Assembly: GCA_921293015.1 (NCBI GenBank)
Contig: OV121092.1
Span: forward strand, 5,524,001 to 5,588,000
Direction: 5' to 3'
DNA: 64,000 nucleotides
Origin: Phorcus lineatus
Taxonomy: Eukaryota; Mollusca; Gastropoda; Trochida; Trochidae
This document shows, piece after piece, positions 34,638 through 47,300 of the stretch. The notes under the pieces were generated by a model. The model saw nothing but the letters and a program-made list of their open reading frames with translations, was not told where the DNA came from and ran no database searches. Position numbers and translations under genes: made by a program. Position 1 is the first letter of the stretch. Every line of letters starts with the position of its first letter.

Positions 34638-35654
34638 ACTTCAATTATTATATTTGCCCTGGAGAAAGTATGCAGAAAGAAAAGAAAAGTAAGTAATCTG
34701 TTTAATCATTTGCAATTAATTACTGTTAATCCATAGAACAATCGGTCTTTAATAGATTTTTAAAAATAAAAAATTGCTGGTTTCTTTTCTTCAGATTTAA
34801 TCATAGTTAAGAGAAGAGTGTGACAACTTTAACTTCTTGTTCTTGTTGCTTATCCACTGAAATAAGGTGAAATCGCTAAACCCTGCTGTGCAGAAGAAGC
34901 TCTTGATTAGATTGGATGAAGTTTTATCGATAGGCCTGTAGAGAAGTATTTCACTAGTAATTAACTTTCAACTCAGGGTATAATAGTTGCTGGTATCATA
35001 GCTACGGCAACGATGTTTGCGGATTAATAAATGATTAAACAACATAAGAAACTTAAAAGTAGAATCTGTGAGTGAAGGACAATCAATCTGACTGTTTGAT
35101 GTGTCGAATTTTCTAGGCATCAACGGCAATTGAATTTTTTTATTACCATAAAACGTTTGCACGATTACAATCAGTGATTGCAGAACTAGCCACATGAATT
35201 TATTTTCAAAACGAAGTAGCCATGTTTAATTTCGTGTCTTACAGGGAAAGAGCAAATTGAATAAACATAAACTAAAACATAAACATCTTATTTTAGTTTA
35301 AGGGACACATAAGAGCGGGCTTAGCTTCCAAACAAAAGGCATGCAACGGACCTACATGGAACTTTGGCAAAAAGTAAGTGAAATAATAAACGCGAGCGCC
35401 TGTGAAAGAATATTATTTCTTATCACAACTTCTTATCACAAGATATGAGAAACAAAACCATCCCACACAAATGCGCTATAAAGCCTTCTATGTATAGAAT
35501 GGCTCATCTAATTTATACAAAGAATGTTTCCTCGTTCATTAAACTGTCAATGTTCTGCCACCATACGCTTTGTAGATTAATGTATCGTTGTATGTTAATA
35601 AGTTATGGACATTTATATGGCATTTTTCAAAGTACTTATACATGCTAAACGCGA

Positions 35655-35925
35655 TTCCTACATCATTACCCTGGCGGGAAGTGTGCTTTCAAAGTGGCTA
35701 CATGTACTTAGCGCTTAGCAAGACCGTGTTTGTTCGTACATCCTCATTTTCAGGTACCCATTTATCAGCTGAGTTGTCTGAGTACAAGGTGGACGAAGTG
35801 CTTGGTCAAAGGACACAAGACAGTTTGGGACACAGGTGACACATTTTTGGTTTCTCCACCGGGATTCGAACCCGGGACCTCTCGTTGGAGGCCAGCACGT
35901 AAACAACTACACCACTATGCTCCAT
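35655..35925 (-). mobile_element. tRNA-derived SINE, copy in U1
   Basis: On the - strand a tRNA-like head runs from about 35,922: GTGGTGTAGTTG (A-box region), TGGCCTCCAACGAG, then GGTTCGAATCC (perfect B box) at about 35,868. The non-tRNA body runs down to CATTACCCTGGCGGG near 35,665. As the head is followed by a body shared with 52.63-52.86 kb, this is a SINE, not a tRNA gene. Both copies lie at the same place in U1 and U3, so insertion preceded the duplication. Confidence 0.75.
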
Positions 35926-37934
35926 GCTTATGTTCACATGTGTATATATGTTAAACTCTTGTAGACCTCATCATGCTACGTTTTAGCCTTCAGTGAATAC
36001 ATTTCGCAAGTAGAGAAAACTAGAAAGAAATTTGGTGGTCAATTACCAGTGATTTACTGCTAATCCGTAATTTATTTTCGTTTACCTACTTAAGGCATTC
36101 GCTGGTCGCTTTTCTTCAGAAATTAATCTTAGTTTAGAAAGTATTACGACTTTAATATCTCGATGAACAATCCCAATCGTTTATCCATGTACTGAAATAC
36201 GATGAAAACGTCGAACCCTTCTGTGCAGAAGAAGCTCTTGATTAGATTGGAAGGAGTCGATACGCCTGTAGAGAAGTATTTCACTAGTAATAAGCGCTCA
36301 ACACAAACAATTCTAGAAGTTGGTATCATTGCTATGGCAGCAGTTTTGACTTTTTTATAATGCATTGAAAAATCTAAGACATATGAAAAGTTTACAGTGA
36401 AATGTTTTTACATTGCTTGCAAACAGTGCAAAAATGGAGTTGATAGGGGATTACTTAAGTTGGACTCATTCATTCATCATTCTGTCAAAGGTTATGAATA
36501 TTCGAAGAGACGAAGATTCATCATGTTCCAATCACATGCTTAAACATCATTTGCATAGTCCCACAAAAACACATTTGGCATGGGATTGTTAATCACTAGG
36601 GTCCAAAATGGAAAACAAATTTCAAGTTTTGTAAATCACGCTATATACATTAATAGGTTAAACAATATTAACTGTTTTGTCGTAGTGAAATGTGTTTTTA
36701 AAATTTCTATTGAAGAAATATGAAAATCTGATATTATTAATTTTACATCATGCCTCTTGGTAATGCAAAATTGCATACCACTAATATGAACTGGTAAATG
36801 TTGTGTATATACGAACATTTACTAATTGTTCCAAAAATTCTGTAAATTTGTATATTAAAATTTGGTGACAATTTCAAATGTTCCAGAAATGATGATTTTA
36901 CATTGGAAATTATGAACAGAGTAATAACCTTTTGCTCAGAAGCTTTAACAATATATATATCCAAAGTTATTGTATTTTAATCTATTTTTGATAATTGCTA
37001 TCTTTAAGACAAGTTGTTAAAATACATCAGATTTTAGAATTACTAGAATTCAAATGTTCATGTACATATTAAATGGTAGATAGCTATGACACATAGGTAA
37101 TTATCAAATTTTCGTTCTTGGTATAAGTTTTTCTCTTCTGTCTCTTTAAAGAATTTCATCGAATATCACTGAATGAAAATGCTTCTATCTCAAAAGGGAC
37201 AAGGATCTACATTGTACTTGTTTCATTAGTTTTGAAAATTAAAACTGTTTTTATGTGCCCGGCAACAGTTCCCGTCTTCGTGGATGGTCAAATCAAATCA
37301 AGACTCAATCAGATCACGTTTTATGAAAACTTGTGGTCAAACTGAACTGCTGAATAGTCAATAGGAAGTAAGATGATATAGTTCCTACAATTGGAGAAAA
37401 CGACAAAAACAGAATGGCACGATTCCCTAAATCAATAACAGTAATCCAAATGGTAAATAATTCCTATTCTGTAAAACATCCTTCAAGTCTTGTGCATAAT
37501 ATTGCTTCAGTCGTCATGTTCTTCAGAATGCTTCTTCATCATTTTTTCTGTTGTCCATCTAAAGAAAGTGGTCAACTTATCTTACACGAAATGTAATGTT
37601 TTGTCTGTAGAGCAACAAAATCTATGATATCATCCGTTATGTGTACAAATTTAGTTATCGTTTCATCGTTGCTTGATACTTTGACAATGACCTTAAAAAT
37701 AAGCATTTATCAATAATTTCAGAAATTCATATTACCGTAATCATTTTTAGCCAGTATCTTAAGGAACTACATTGTTTTCATCGGGAATCTGAACAAAAGC
37801 CTTTAAACATTGATCACGTTTCGTGTAACAACAAATAATAGCCCTTGAAGCGGTGCAGCAAAGGGACGTGAACATAAGTGACTGTAAGAACTGGAACAGA
37901 TTAAAGCTTTGACTTCGAACATGTATCAGCTTAC

Positions 37935-38008
37935 ATCACATTAACTGCATCTGTCACTGCTTTTAACAATATGACAATGCTAAGACACTGAACTAAAAGG
38001 GCAAGCAC
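37935..38008 (-). pseudogene. Signal-peptide-like exon, copy 2 (start codon lost)
   Basis: Homologous to 24,966-25,040, with donor GAT|GTAAGC. The frame reads LALLVQCLSIVILLKAVTDA, a typical secretory leader with a hydrophobic core and small residues at a plausible cleavage site. The initiating codon is GTG where copy 1 has ATG. Each copy thus has a different defect. Hydrophobicity could also be chance in this AT-rich strand. Confidence 0.25.
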
Positions 38009-38172
38009 TGCAGATCAAAGTTAAGAATAAAAGAATAAATAGAGAGAACATTAACATTGTAATGCTTAGTTCAGGAAGGTTGATGTCCCATGGAAACTTT
38101 TTTATATTGTTTATAAAGAATCTGCCATCTAAAATGCAGTCAGCAGTTTGAAGGGGAAAAGTGAAATGACAA

Positions 38173-38577
38173 ATGGAAATCATGGAGATATTTTACTTAT
38201 CTAGGTTACGATCTGCGGATATTAACTTAAAGTGTATTCATTTTATCGTTTATGAAGAGGCCAAACGAATTCATCCGTTCCTTCCCTTCCTCTACTTTAT
38301 TCTTTGCATCACAAGAAGTATACTTACATGTGTAGTTAAAAAGCCACTCCGTGAGTTGTTGGAGTCATATGCCAAACTTAATCAATGGTGTCATTTGATC
38401 GCGAAGTATCGACTGTTACCAAAAAGACACATTTTCAAGCTTATTGTTTTTTACAGTGATAATATGAAGGTAGAACGTTGCAATTATGATCGAAAACCGG
38501 ACACTTACGCGCGTCAAATAGTCAAACGTAATTTTGGAGACTTATCTAAAACAACCAGGAGGGCAGTTAGGAATTGA
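38173..38577 (+). CDS. 134-codon frame containing D exon copy 2
   Basis: Longest non-transposon frame in the window: ATG at 38,173, stop at 38,575. The last 121 nt (38,457-38,577) follow TTGTTTTTTACAG and match the exon at 25,513. The upstream part is open here but is frame-broken or replaced in copy 1, so it may be intron read through by chance. A middle stretch (LRELLESYAKLNQW, then HLIAKYRLLPKRH) is amphipathic and basic and also looks protein-like. A pyrimidine-rich acceptor (TTTATTCTTTGCATCACAAG) at about 38,319 would start that part. Alternatives: one exon from 38,320, or only the last 121 nt. Product unknown; small and basic. Confidence 0.4.
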   Translation: MEIMEIFYLSRLRSADINLKCIHFIVYEEAKRIHPFLPFLYFILCITRSILTCVVKKPLRELLESYAKLNQWCHLIAKYRLLPKRHIFKLIVFYSDNMKVERCNYDRKPDTYARQIVKRNFGDLSKTTRRAVRN

Positions 38578-40111
38578 TAGTGTTTGTTAGGTTATATAAC
38601 TAGGATCCATGTATATTGGACGTGATATCTACATTTATAAGGCTGTTTTTAGATTTTCATGGAAAACCAGTATTTGTCATACATATGTCTTTTGAACGTT
38701 TAAAGTTAAGATATTTTGATTTTATATCACCACATATGACATTTAGGTTCGTATCAAAGGTAAATAATATGGTATAAAAATCACAGAGTGGCTCTTTTAT
38801 AAAATCATCTTGCTCATTTATACAAACCTTTATCATATTTGAGTCATTTAAGTGTGTATTTCGCTTTCATGATACATTATTAAAGAAATACACAATTATG
38901 TCATATGTATCAATATCTGAGCTGTGTGTAAGAGTCATAAAATCCCTACGATTGAGCATATGCAGGTCTCACTTTTTATAAAGAAATATTGCTAACTTAT
39001 AACAAATTTGAAAATCAATAACAAAAGAGTTTTTCATTTTCAACTTACAACTATCTCTTTTCACTTCCTGTAGCCCTACTTTTTTTTTTATCTCATTCAA
39101 AGGTTTTGAAATCAGATTACAAATATATGAAAGGAATTAAAGTCACCAACTTCGTTCAAAGTAAGAACGAAAGTGATTTTAATCTTTCTTTAGAATACAT
39201 GGGCATATAATAGTTGCATGTCACTTCTTGTTAGAAGTTGATAATTAAAAGGTTTATTTCGAATCAGTATAAAACGTCGAAGTTTATTTTTTTATTTTTT
39301 ACATGCATATTATTTTCAATTCAATTTCAGTTAAAAGATAGAATAAAACTTTTTTAAGAAAGATGATTGAAGAACAAAACTGTGAGTTGAATTTTTCTCA
39401 AAGGTTTTGCTGGAAGATACATTACCTTCCATTCCAGTGGTATTTGATTATTTTAAAGTGATGAAACCTATTTTGAGAAGTAAACAACGTATCATTAGAC
39501 ATTTTTCGTGAAGCATTTGACAAAACTATGTGAAGATCGTAAGAATTGTGAAGTGCCTGTCATGTTGTAAGACTGATAGTTTAGTTTTTCATTGAATTAT
39601 CATAGAAACGAAAGTTATATAGTTGAAATACTTAGAATCACTTTTTCATTAAGGGTATATCAACATTATACACGTTTGAATGTAGATCAATTATTTCAGA
39701 CACTAGTAACCTTGATCATTGATTCATTCATTCAAACAATATCTTGAATAGGGGACAACAGAGAAGAAAACTTGTATATACCTTTCATTCATCAAACTTT
39801 GAACATATGTGAACCCCCAGCTCTTTGCCTTTTGCTTATTTGCAATTCTGTGACGTTTGGGAGAGGAGGGGCATCAAAGCTGATCAGTGATAAAGGATTT
39901 TATTCAAAACATCAGAAAGCAATTAAAACATCGATTTAATTAATTTGGGATGTTTTGGCATTATGTATTTAATATTAATTTTAAAATATGATCATTGTTC
40001 AAAACGCAATCACATTTTGCAAAGTATTGTCTTTTCATTTACCACATGACCAACTTTTTAAAAGACAATTCAGTGTACATCTGTGAAAAGAGTTGCAACA
40101 AGAAAGCCCGC

Positions 40112-40177
40112 TGCAATAAGAACCTGATTAATGATTCAACAGAACACGTCAAACCAGTGAGAGATGCAGAGCAGTAA
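40112..40177 (+). other. Conserved short frame CNKNLINDS, copy 2
   Basis: Last part of a 60-codon frame from ATG-like context at 39,995. The tail is identical in amino acids to 29,631-29,699. In this copy the frame also holds YICEKSCNKKARC, a small Cys cluster. Confidence 0.3.
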
Positions 40178-43100
40178 TTTTGTTTTTTTAATAGAAATAC
40201 TCTTGTTCCGACTCCTTCTTCTAATTGATGACATCCTGAGTGGCACCGTTCCCCTAACAATTTAGTTAGATGTCTTTGTTCATTTGACAAATGATGCATA
40301 AGAATTGGACATCGATTGACATAACTGAAGTAGAAAGAGCAGCTTGATGAAAACTGTTTGATAAAGAAATGATTAATTATTCGACACTGTACATCAATGA
40401 AATTTTGTTAATTCATACTTTGCTATGTATGAATAAACATTGCAGTCTAGCATTTTCCAAACCTTTGTGACTAAACACAAATTTTCTTCTTTAACTGCTT
40501 CAATCACTGAAATGACATTTAAAAAATTAAAAAATAAATTAATTAATATATTAAGAATGTTTTGTATAAATCATGAATAGTTATGATAAATAACAAACAC
40601 TAATTCAATGACTTGAATGACATTTGCCTTCTATGAATATAACTGTTTACTACTTATTTTTCTGAATATTAGAAAATTTTCATTCAAGAATTTCAGACAC
40701 GTTATATATGCAGACCATTCATGTGATTTTAAAAAAGCAATTCAGCTGATTAATAGCTATAGAGGCAGGTATATTGTTGTTGTAACACTGTCTACCCTTA
40801 TGGAGAGAAGCACACGAAAATATGGAAAATACTCTCGTAGATAGTATGATATATCGAGGCAGAAACAGCAGGCACACGTCGTTTCACCGTTTGATAATTG
40901 GTTGACTCCAGGTAATGGATGCTGTGTCTTTTTGTAAATCTACCTCTATGTCGGTTTATAATAGAACAAATCTATTGTACATTATTATGAAGTGTCTAGT
41001 GCTTTCCTTTCAATAACAATAGAACATGATAACTCTTGGTACCATCTGGGTACGATAAATCCCTTATTTTAATTTCATGGTCCTTGTATCCATGACTTCA
41101 GGTTCCTTCTGAGTTATTTCATTACTCATGATCGTATTGACAAATCTCATTTCAAATCTGATGCATGATGTTTTAACCAATTTATTTGAATTGGAGAACT
41201 ACGTATAAAACTTGTTCGATATGATCGGAACAGCGAGAATATTACAATTGAAGAATCAATATCTGTGTCTATATGTTGCCTTTTGTAAGTAAACGTTTTC
41301 TTTAAAGAGTTGTGCATGGGGGATTGTTTGTATACAGTACATGTGCAAGTATTTTTCGAGCTCATATTTTGATAGAAAGAGAATTCCATACACGTATTGT
41401 CTTTATATGTTAACGGTATGTAAGCCGTTAATTTGTGCGAAACGGATTTTTATCTTTTTATAGCACTACTGCGAGTTGCAATAGGTATGTATATTGCAAA
41501 TTTGAATCTCAATAAGTTACTATTTCTGCAGTAATTAATCAGCTTTCCTCAAAAGCATCATTCATTTCATAATTCAACCATTAAATTAGCTCGACAAAAA
41601 ACAGCATTTGTTGCAGGACGCATTTTGGTGATTTTCTGACAAAGAAAAGTAATTTAATCCATCTACCTACCCACCTTTTTGCCCTAACCTGGACGATCTT
41701 TGTAACACTTAAACTGGTATGTTCGTCTTCCTTTTAAATGATCTTTATAGGTAATAATGGAACAGTTTGTTGATGTTTTTCTCCTTAAATGTTTTATGTA
41801 ATACGTCATCATGGGAAAAATTATTATTCATAAATTTATATGTAGTGTTGCAGAAATTACTTTGTTTGTTTTGCATGTAACTTGAGAAAAACGTCACCAG
41901 TGAAAAGGTATTGAAAAGCCTACATTGTATGCCAGGTTAATAAATTGAGCGTTGACTGGTTCCCCATCAGTCCCATACAACGTGGTGTTAAGTATAGTAC
42001 ATCACTACACAAAACTAATCAAATCAGTCTGAAAACACAAACAAATTATCAGACTAACTCACTGACAACAATTTCTTTCAGGAAGCTGAACCTTTTTGGA
42101 ACTTCCTTTAAATTTATGTACAACGAAATAAAGTAAGCAAAAATTAGGGGGAAATAAGTTAATTTTGTTATATAAATTGCATACGATTTAGTGCTCATAA
42201 AGTTTCAATGATTTACTACCCATCGCTTGTTTCTATTTTGAAAATCCTTATTTTGTTTGAAAGAGTAATCGCATGGATCTCTCAGGATGGAATTCAATAC
42301 GTATCTTCGTGCAATCCGTAAATAGTTATTGATTAGATTCGAACTCAGAAGATAGTTTTATCGATACGCCTTAGCAACAACAGAAATCAGGGCTCACCTT
42401 GTTGGGTTGATGCTAGTGTGTATTTTAGTAAACTGTCTGAGGGACATTTAAGAGGTCGGTAAAAAGAAATGTCAGCACCTTGACATTGTATTAATTATGA
42501 CGTAGTTGTAATTTCTTCATAAAAGAAAATAAAGAAGTCTTGATTTGATGTTTGTACTAATGTTTTTTCTCATGAAAAGGGTGTTTTAGAATGTTTTGAA
42601 AGAGTGTTAAGGCATGATTCTCCCACAGTGGAATCCAATACGTATCGTGCAATGCGTGCAATGTGTAAAGGGGTTTTCTGAGAGACCTGCTGTGTAGAAA
42701 TAGCCCTTGATTTGATTGGAACTCAGAAGATAGTTTTATCGATACTACATAGTTCAATAGAAATCATCCCTCACCTTCTAGGATAGATGTTGGTGTTACT
42801 ATGTTAGTAAACTGTTTTAGAGGCATTTAAGAAGTTGTGAAATAAAATGTCAAAACTTTGAATGTATGAATGTTTACTTATTTTCATTTTTTATGAGAAA
42901 AATATAATGAAGTGTTGATGTTATGTTCATAACAATGTTGTTTCTGACGTTTCAAAAGTTATCATTCAAATCGGATTAAATTATTTCCGGAACCTTTGCA
43001 AAAGCTAAACTTTATTTAAATATGCACCTTGGACTTTGAGTCGTCTTTACAGAACACATTTTGCGACTGCATCATTGCATAGGCCTATGTTACTACAATT

Positions 43101-43184
43101 ATGTTATTATTGCATTCGGTGTTTACATTGGCTGAAATATTGCCAGGTAGTTTACGTTGCAATATATTGCCAGTAGGGGAAAAT

Positions 43185-43330
43185 GCCTGAAGCCCGTGAA
43201 AGCTTCGTATTAAGACAGAGGTTGTATAGGAATTAATGACGGAGCTACCTCTGTACGGAGGGAATGATTGTGAATAGGAAAGCGAAAAAAAATAGCAAAT
43301 AAAATTTCAAAGTTGAAGGAAAATATAATA
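43185..43330. repeat. Block also found inverted at 55.19-55.35 kb
   Basis: TATTAAGACAGAGGTTGTATAGGAATT followed by GAGCTACCTCTG recurs in reverse complement at 55,253-55,335. Just upstream, 42,955-43,030 recurs in direct orientation at 55,408-55,485. The rearranged order shows a broken copy outside the array. Confidence 0.65.
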
Positions 43331-44097
43331 GAGGGACGAAACTGTGATTAAAAACGTCTCATCTGTTTCGGATAAAAGAAGGAATATGTCATGTATTAGT
43401 GTATGTCATATCCCAATATGAATTAGACTGTTTGAATATATATACATAGACTACAAAGAATTAAAAAGGGCAATAAACATATCATTGGAACGTTTGGTAG
43501 CATAAGTAGATAATTGTACCTATATCTATATTTCCATAAATATGGGTACAGTATTGCCTTTTTTAGGTATTCATTGCTCTCCAGCTTGAGTTTACATCCA
43601 CAAAATACTTCAAGGCATTATCAACGGAGATTTATGTAAAAGTTAACGTTTATAGAACGTTGATGAATGGTTGTAACAAACTTTTCTTAGTGGATATTTC
43701 TTTCTTTAATACATTCAGACATTAAAAATGATATGGATAAGCAGTAAATTCGTGTATAGGAATCGACGAGCCTAAACAATCTCGCATTCTTATGAGCTTC
43801 CCACAGGGTCTTACACTCGTTTAAAAACCAGTAAATAGAGAGGCACATAGCTTAAGCTTAAGTGAAATAACAGTACAATAACTGCCTTTTTAAAAAGCCA
43901 CAAAGCAAGATTAACTTTGCTTGGTTTTAGTTACAATAGTCATATTGAGCGAGATGTCTGTGTCACTCATTAAAACGAAGATGCGGAAAGCAGAAGCTTA
44001 TTTGGTGTATTAACTATAAAAGGATTAAGTGTAAAAGACTTTCTGAATTACAAAGGATTAAGTGTAAATGAGAATTCTATCGTATTTTCCTGCCTAG

Positions 44098-44328
44098 GAC
44101 TTTAGTTATTTCCTACTTTTTGAAAGTCATCTCATTTCCCGAGAGTCTTCTAGCTCGAATCACTGGTGGCAGGATTACATCCAAGTGTACAGGCAGCAAT
44201 ACACTGTGTATTATTACAGCCCTGCTATTTGGAATCAGTCCTTAAAACAAGAGGACATTGACTACAGTTTAATCATTATGCGTGCATTAGTGGGACAGCA
44301 ATTTGGATTAGAGAAAAATCGAATGTAA
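44098..44328 (+). CDS. Candidate terminal exon, N-[QH]-W-DYI family, intact 76 codons
   Basis: Acceptor CGTATTTTCCTGCCTAG ends at 44,097, overlapping an in-frame TAG, so the open frame starts at the splice site and runs 76 codons to TAA. It opens DFSYFLLFES; residues 15-31 contain RESSSSNHWWQDYIQVY, then RQQYTVYYY, and it ends LEKNRM. RES-x(n)-N-[QH]-W-x-x-DYI-x-x-[YF]-R is shared with the exon at 2,295, and SNHW-x-IQ with 49,301. The exon is Tyr/Trp-rich, with no transmembrane segment or known domain. It lacks an early ATG, so start-based gene finders would miss it. I think it is the best surviving member of the family. The 5' exons are unknown. Confidence 0.45.
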   Translation, partial: DFSYFLLFESHLISRESSSSNHWWQDYIQVYRQQYTVYYYSPAIWNQSLKQEDIDYSLIIMRALVGQQFGLEKNRM

Positions 44329-47300
44329 ATTTTATTTTCGTTACAGTATCTTCAAACCTTTTCTTAACAATAATTTTCCAACTGTCTTGATATTTACAGC
44401 ATTTATTGAATTGTGTGAATAAAAGAAATACATCTCCTTTGGTCTCTTATTGTACATCTTCTATGTGGATATTGATTGCCGTCACTGACAGCGGGTTCAA
44501 GCAGGGTTAATTCCTTTATCAATTCAACGTTGAAAAATACAATTCGAGATAAACTATGATGTGCTTTCAATTCATGAAATATGGTGAAAATAAGTCACAT
44601 CCTTCAATTCGTTATTAGGTAAGACATTCTTAAGTAATTGGGGCGAACTACTTGTCCCTTTATGTTATTATCTATTTTAGATACTATATACAAGGTTTTT
44701 ATCTGTTCAAAACATGTACACGTTGACAATATTCATTACATGAAGCATTTTGCTGTTAATAATGTCCGGACATTAAATTTGTACATTACGTATGTGTGTC
44801 AGATTAGGAAAGACCTTAAGTATAATGTCTTTCAAATATTATTTTTGCTTACGAGTTGGAAGATTTGTTGTAATTGAATTTTATCTGATCCGTCTATGTT
44901 CTAACCATGCGTTGAGAAAATATGTCAAATATGTCAGGGAAAGTCCATAATTTGACACGTTTCATCTGCCAAAAGTCTGTGTGGGTGCGAGTACATGTTC
45001 CATTTACTTTTAATAGGGATCCTGTTATTCTCGTCAGTCAATTCTTTGTGAACAAAACGAGTTAGTGATATGAATATTAAACCGAACTAAAGACTTTCTG
45101 TCTTACTTGAAAACTTCCATAAGGTCTATTTGCCTTGAAGAAGAGCATGTTGCAACTTGAGAAGATTATACGGTACTTTGTTGTATCATTTACAGGTGAT
45201 TTACATCTTTTCTGTTTAATCACTCTCTACCTACTCAAGGAAATAGCTGGTTCCTTTTCTTCAGAGATTCATCCTTGTTTAGAGAGTGTTACTACTTACA
45301 ATTTCGTGTTGAACATTCAATCCCTCTGTCCATGCACTTTAGAAGGGTGATATGGTATAACTCTGCTGTTCAGACGAAGCACTTGGTCAGTTTTGAAGGA
45401 GTTTTATCTCTACGCTTTTACCGAAGTATTTCACAAGTAATTAGAAATCAACCTAAGATATTCTAATTGTTGGTATCAAAGGTATGACAGGAATGTTGGA
45501 TGATTAAAACTTGATTAAAACTTGATTAAAACATCTAAAGCTGAGTAATGTTTCGAGTTTTTCGATCATCAATTCACTTCCTTTCATAACCATTTTACCG
45601 TGGACGTACACTGACAGCAAAAGTATCAAAATTAATTTTTTTCACAAAAAATTTCAATTTCAATATTATGTTATCATTCGTAAATAGCAAATAGTTGAAA
45701 GTAAATATCTGTTTTTTGTCAAAATAAGAAGTTTAATAGGTTCATCCGAGTAGGTTACACACAAGATTTATTTCTTATATGATTATCATTTTGTATTTTC
45801 ATTTATTTACTTATCTATCAAAATGATAAAATCCATATCTCGTTTTAAATATAAACAAATAGTCGGTGTTGTAGACAAGATTCAATTTTAAATAAACCAA
45901 AATCAGTTATTTAGCTTCATATTGCTGAGAAAACTTGTTGTCTTGGTAACCGGTAAAAATACAACCCTGAATCTCTCTCATGATGTACGAGTTCAGTGTT
46001 CTCATTATCCTAACACTATCTTACCTATTTTTTTTATTATTACCTTTCCTTTCAATCAGCCAATTAAATTTTCAATATTTTCACAACCTTTGAGATATTT
46101 GTAAATGGCAAAATTGTAACATCAACGAATAGATAGACACAAATTGCAAAATGCATTAGCAGTTAAAATTGTGTTTGTCATGAAATTAAAGCACTTTTCA
46201 CGGTAAAGTATTATCCACTGTTTGAAACAAAACAACTCCCCCAACTGAAAGGAAACTTAATTATTCCTCTCAAGCTATGACAACTTCATGAGAACAGATC
46301 TGACTTTTAATAATGACTTTGCTCCTGGTAGGTGTTCTCATCTAGCTAGAATAGTTCTTCATATTTCCATAGGAGCATTTATCTTGATAATGTTAATGGA
46401 ATGTCGAATATATTTTTTAAATATGTTTGTAGCAGTACTTTAAATTGCAACAAGTCCTTTTATAACTAACTTTTAAAACTAACTAATTTCAATATGTCTT
46501 TCTCTCTGCATTCGTTTCCCTTCATCAGGTTTCATAAAACAATTCATCCAGACCATCATCAAACTAATATAGTAGTTCGACAGCAAAATCGTCCAAAGTG
46601 GACCAATGCTTTCAAGTAAACTTATTTTCTGTGCAGTGATAAAGTAAGGCAAAAAAGGGAAAATAGAAACTGATTACTTATGTCAAATACAGACGATTTA
46701 GTGCTAAGTTTTGAATGATTTTTACCTACTTGAAGGTCGACTGTAATGTCCCATGGCCATGGAATTTGGGATTCATTATAATGTGTTATAAGTTTGACAT
46801 TAACTTTTAACTTCTGAAATCGGCCGATAAATAACTTAAATTTGGATTTTTTAACATCAGCTAATTAGCAGCAATGGACAGAAACAAAATGAGGCGTTAG
46901 TCAAGCCGCGTGAGGTAAGAAACCGTCCCCATTCCTTCCTGTATAATTGTTTAAGCATATCAAAAATCATTCTAGCAAACGAAACCCTTGATTAATCTAT
47001 TAATTAAATTATCCTTAGTTATTTGCATTGTTCCAAACAAAAGACACTGCTTTAATACGATGCCTTGCGCACTATCCTACAGCATGTGAACATCGCTTTT
47101 TCAATGTTGTTATTACCATCAGTATGTCTACTGTGTGATGACAAATAGGTGCCCGTTATGTTATCCCATCCCATTCAAATTCAATAATTAATTTAATAGT
47201 TTCTAATTATAGCTGTTGGAATTTCATGCCTTTGGTTTTTTGGTAACTAGCGACATATGTCATACGTCCTGTCATAGTGGCATAACTCTTGGCACTTGAC

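Larger units (their letters stand above)
31270..36370. repeat. U segment, copy 1
   Basis: Collinear with 46,140-53,600 and partly 41,950-45,570. Shared blocks include AATTATTCCCCTCAAGACATGACAACTTC (31,375; 46,262), the dead exon at 32,589, CAGATGAAAAGGCGA (33,217; 49,538), GGGTTCAAGCAGGGTTGATTCC (33,980; 44,491; 51,275), CATTTGAGATGCCC-type sequence (34,453; 51,943) and CAGAAGAAGCTCTTGATTAG (34,890; 36,225; 53,153). Confidence 0.85.
37300..41080. repeat. D segment, copy 2
   Basis: Partner of 24,100-30,450. Lacks the inverted elements and the Tc1 relic. It runs from GGTCAAACTGA (37,336) to ACCATCTGGGTACGATAAATCCC (41,041). Confidence 0.8.
41950..45570. repeat. U segment, copy 2 (shorter)
   Basis: Shares blocks with U1 and U3: 42,270-42,430 and 42,600-42,800 (two copies of a block also at 48,050-48,240: GAACTCAGAAGATAGTTTTATCGATAC), the exon at 44,098, GCGGGTTCAAGCAGGGTTAATTCC (44,489) and 45,230-45,540. 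The 50-52 kb parts of U3 are missing. Confidence 0.8.

Noticed and set aside
35845..35922. tRNA-like sequence with perfect B box
   Set aside because: The head continues into a SINE body that recurs at 52.6 kb, and the acceptor and D arms do not form a proper tRNA.
38173..38577. Identification of the D frame as abalone lysin or sp18
   Set aside because: Size, basic charge and replacement-rich divergence are suggestive, but I could not match conserved positions. Kept only as a hypothesis.
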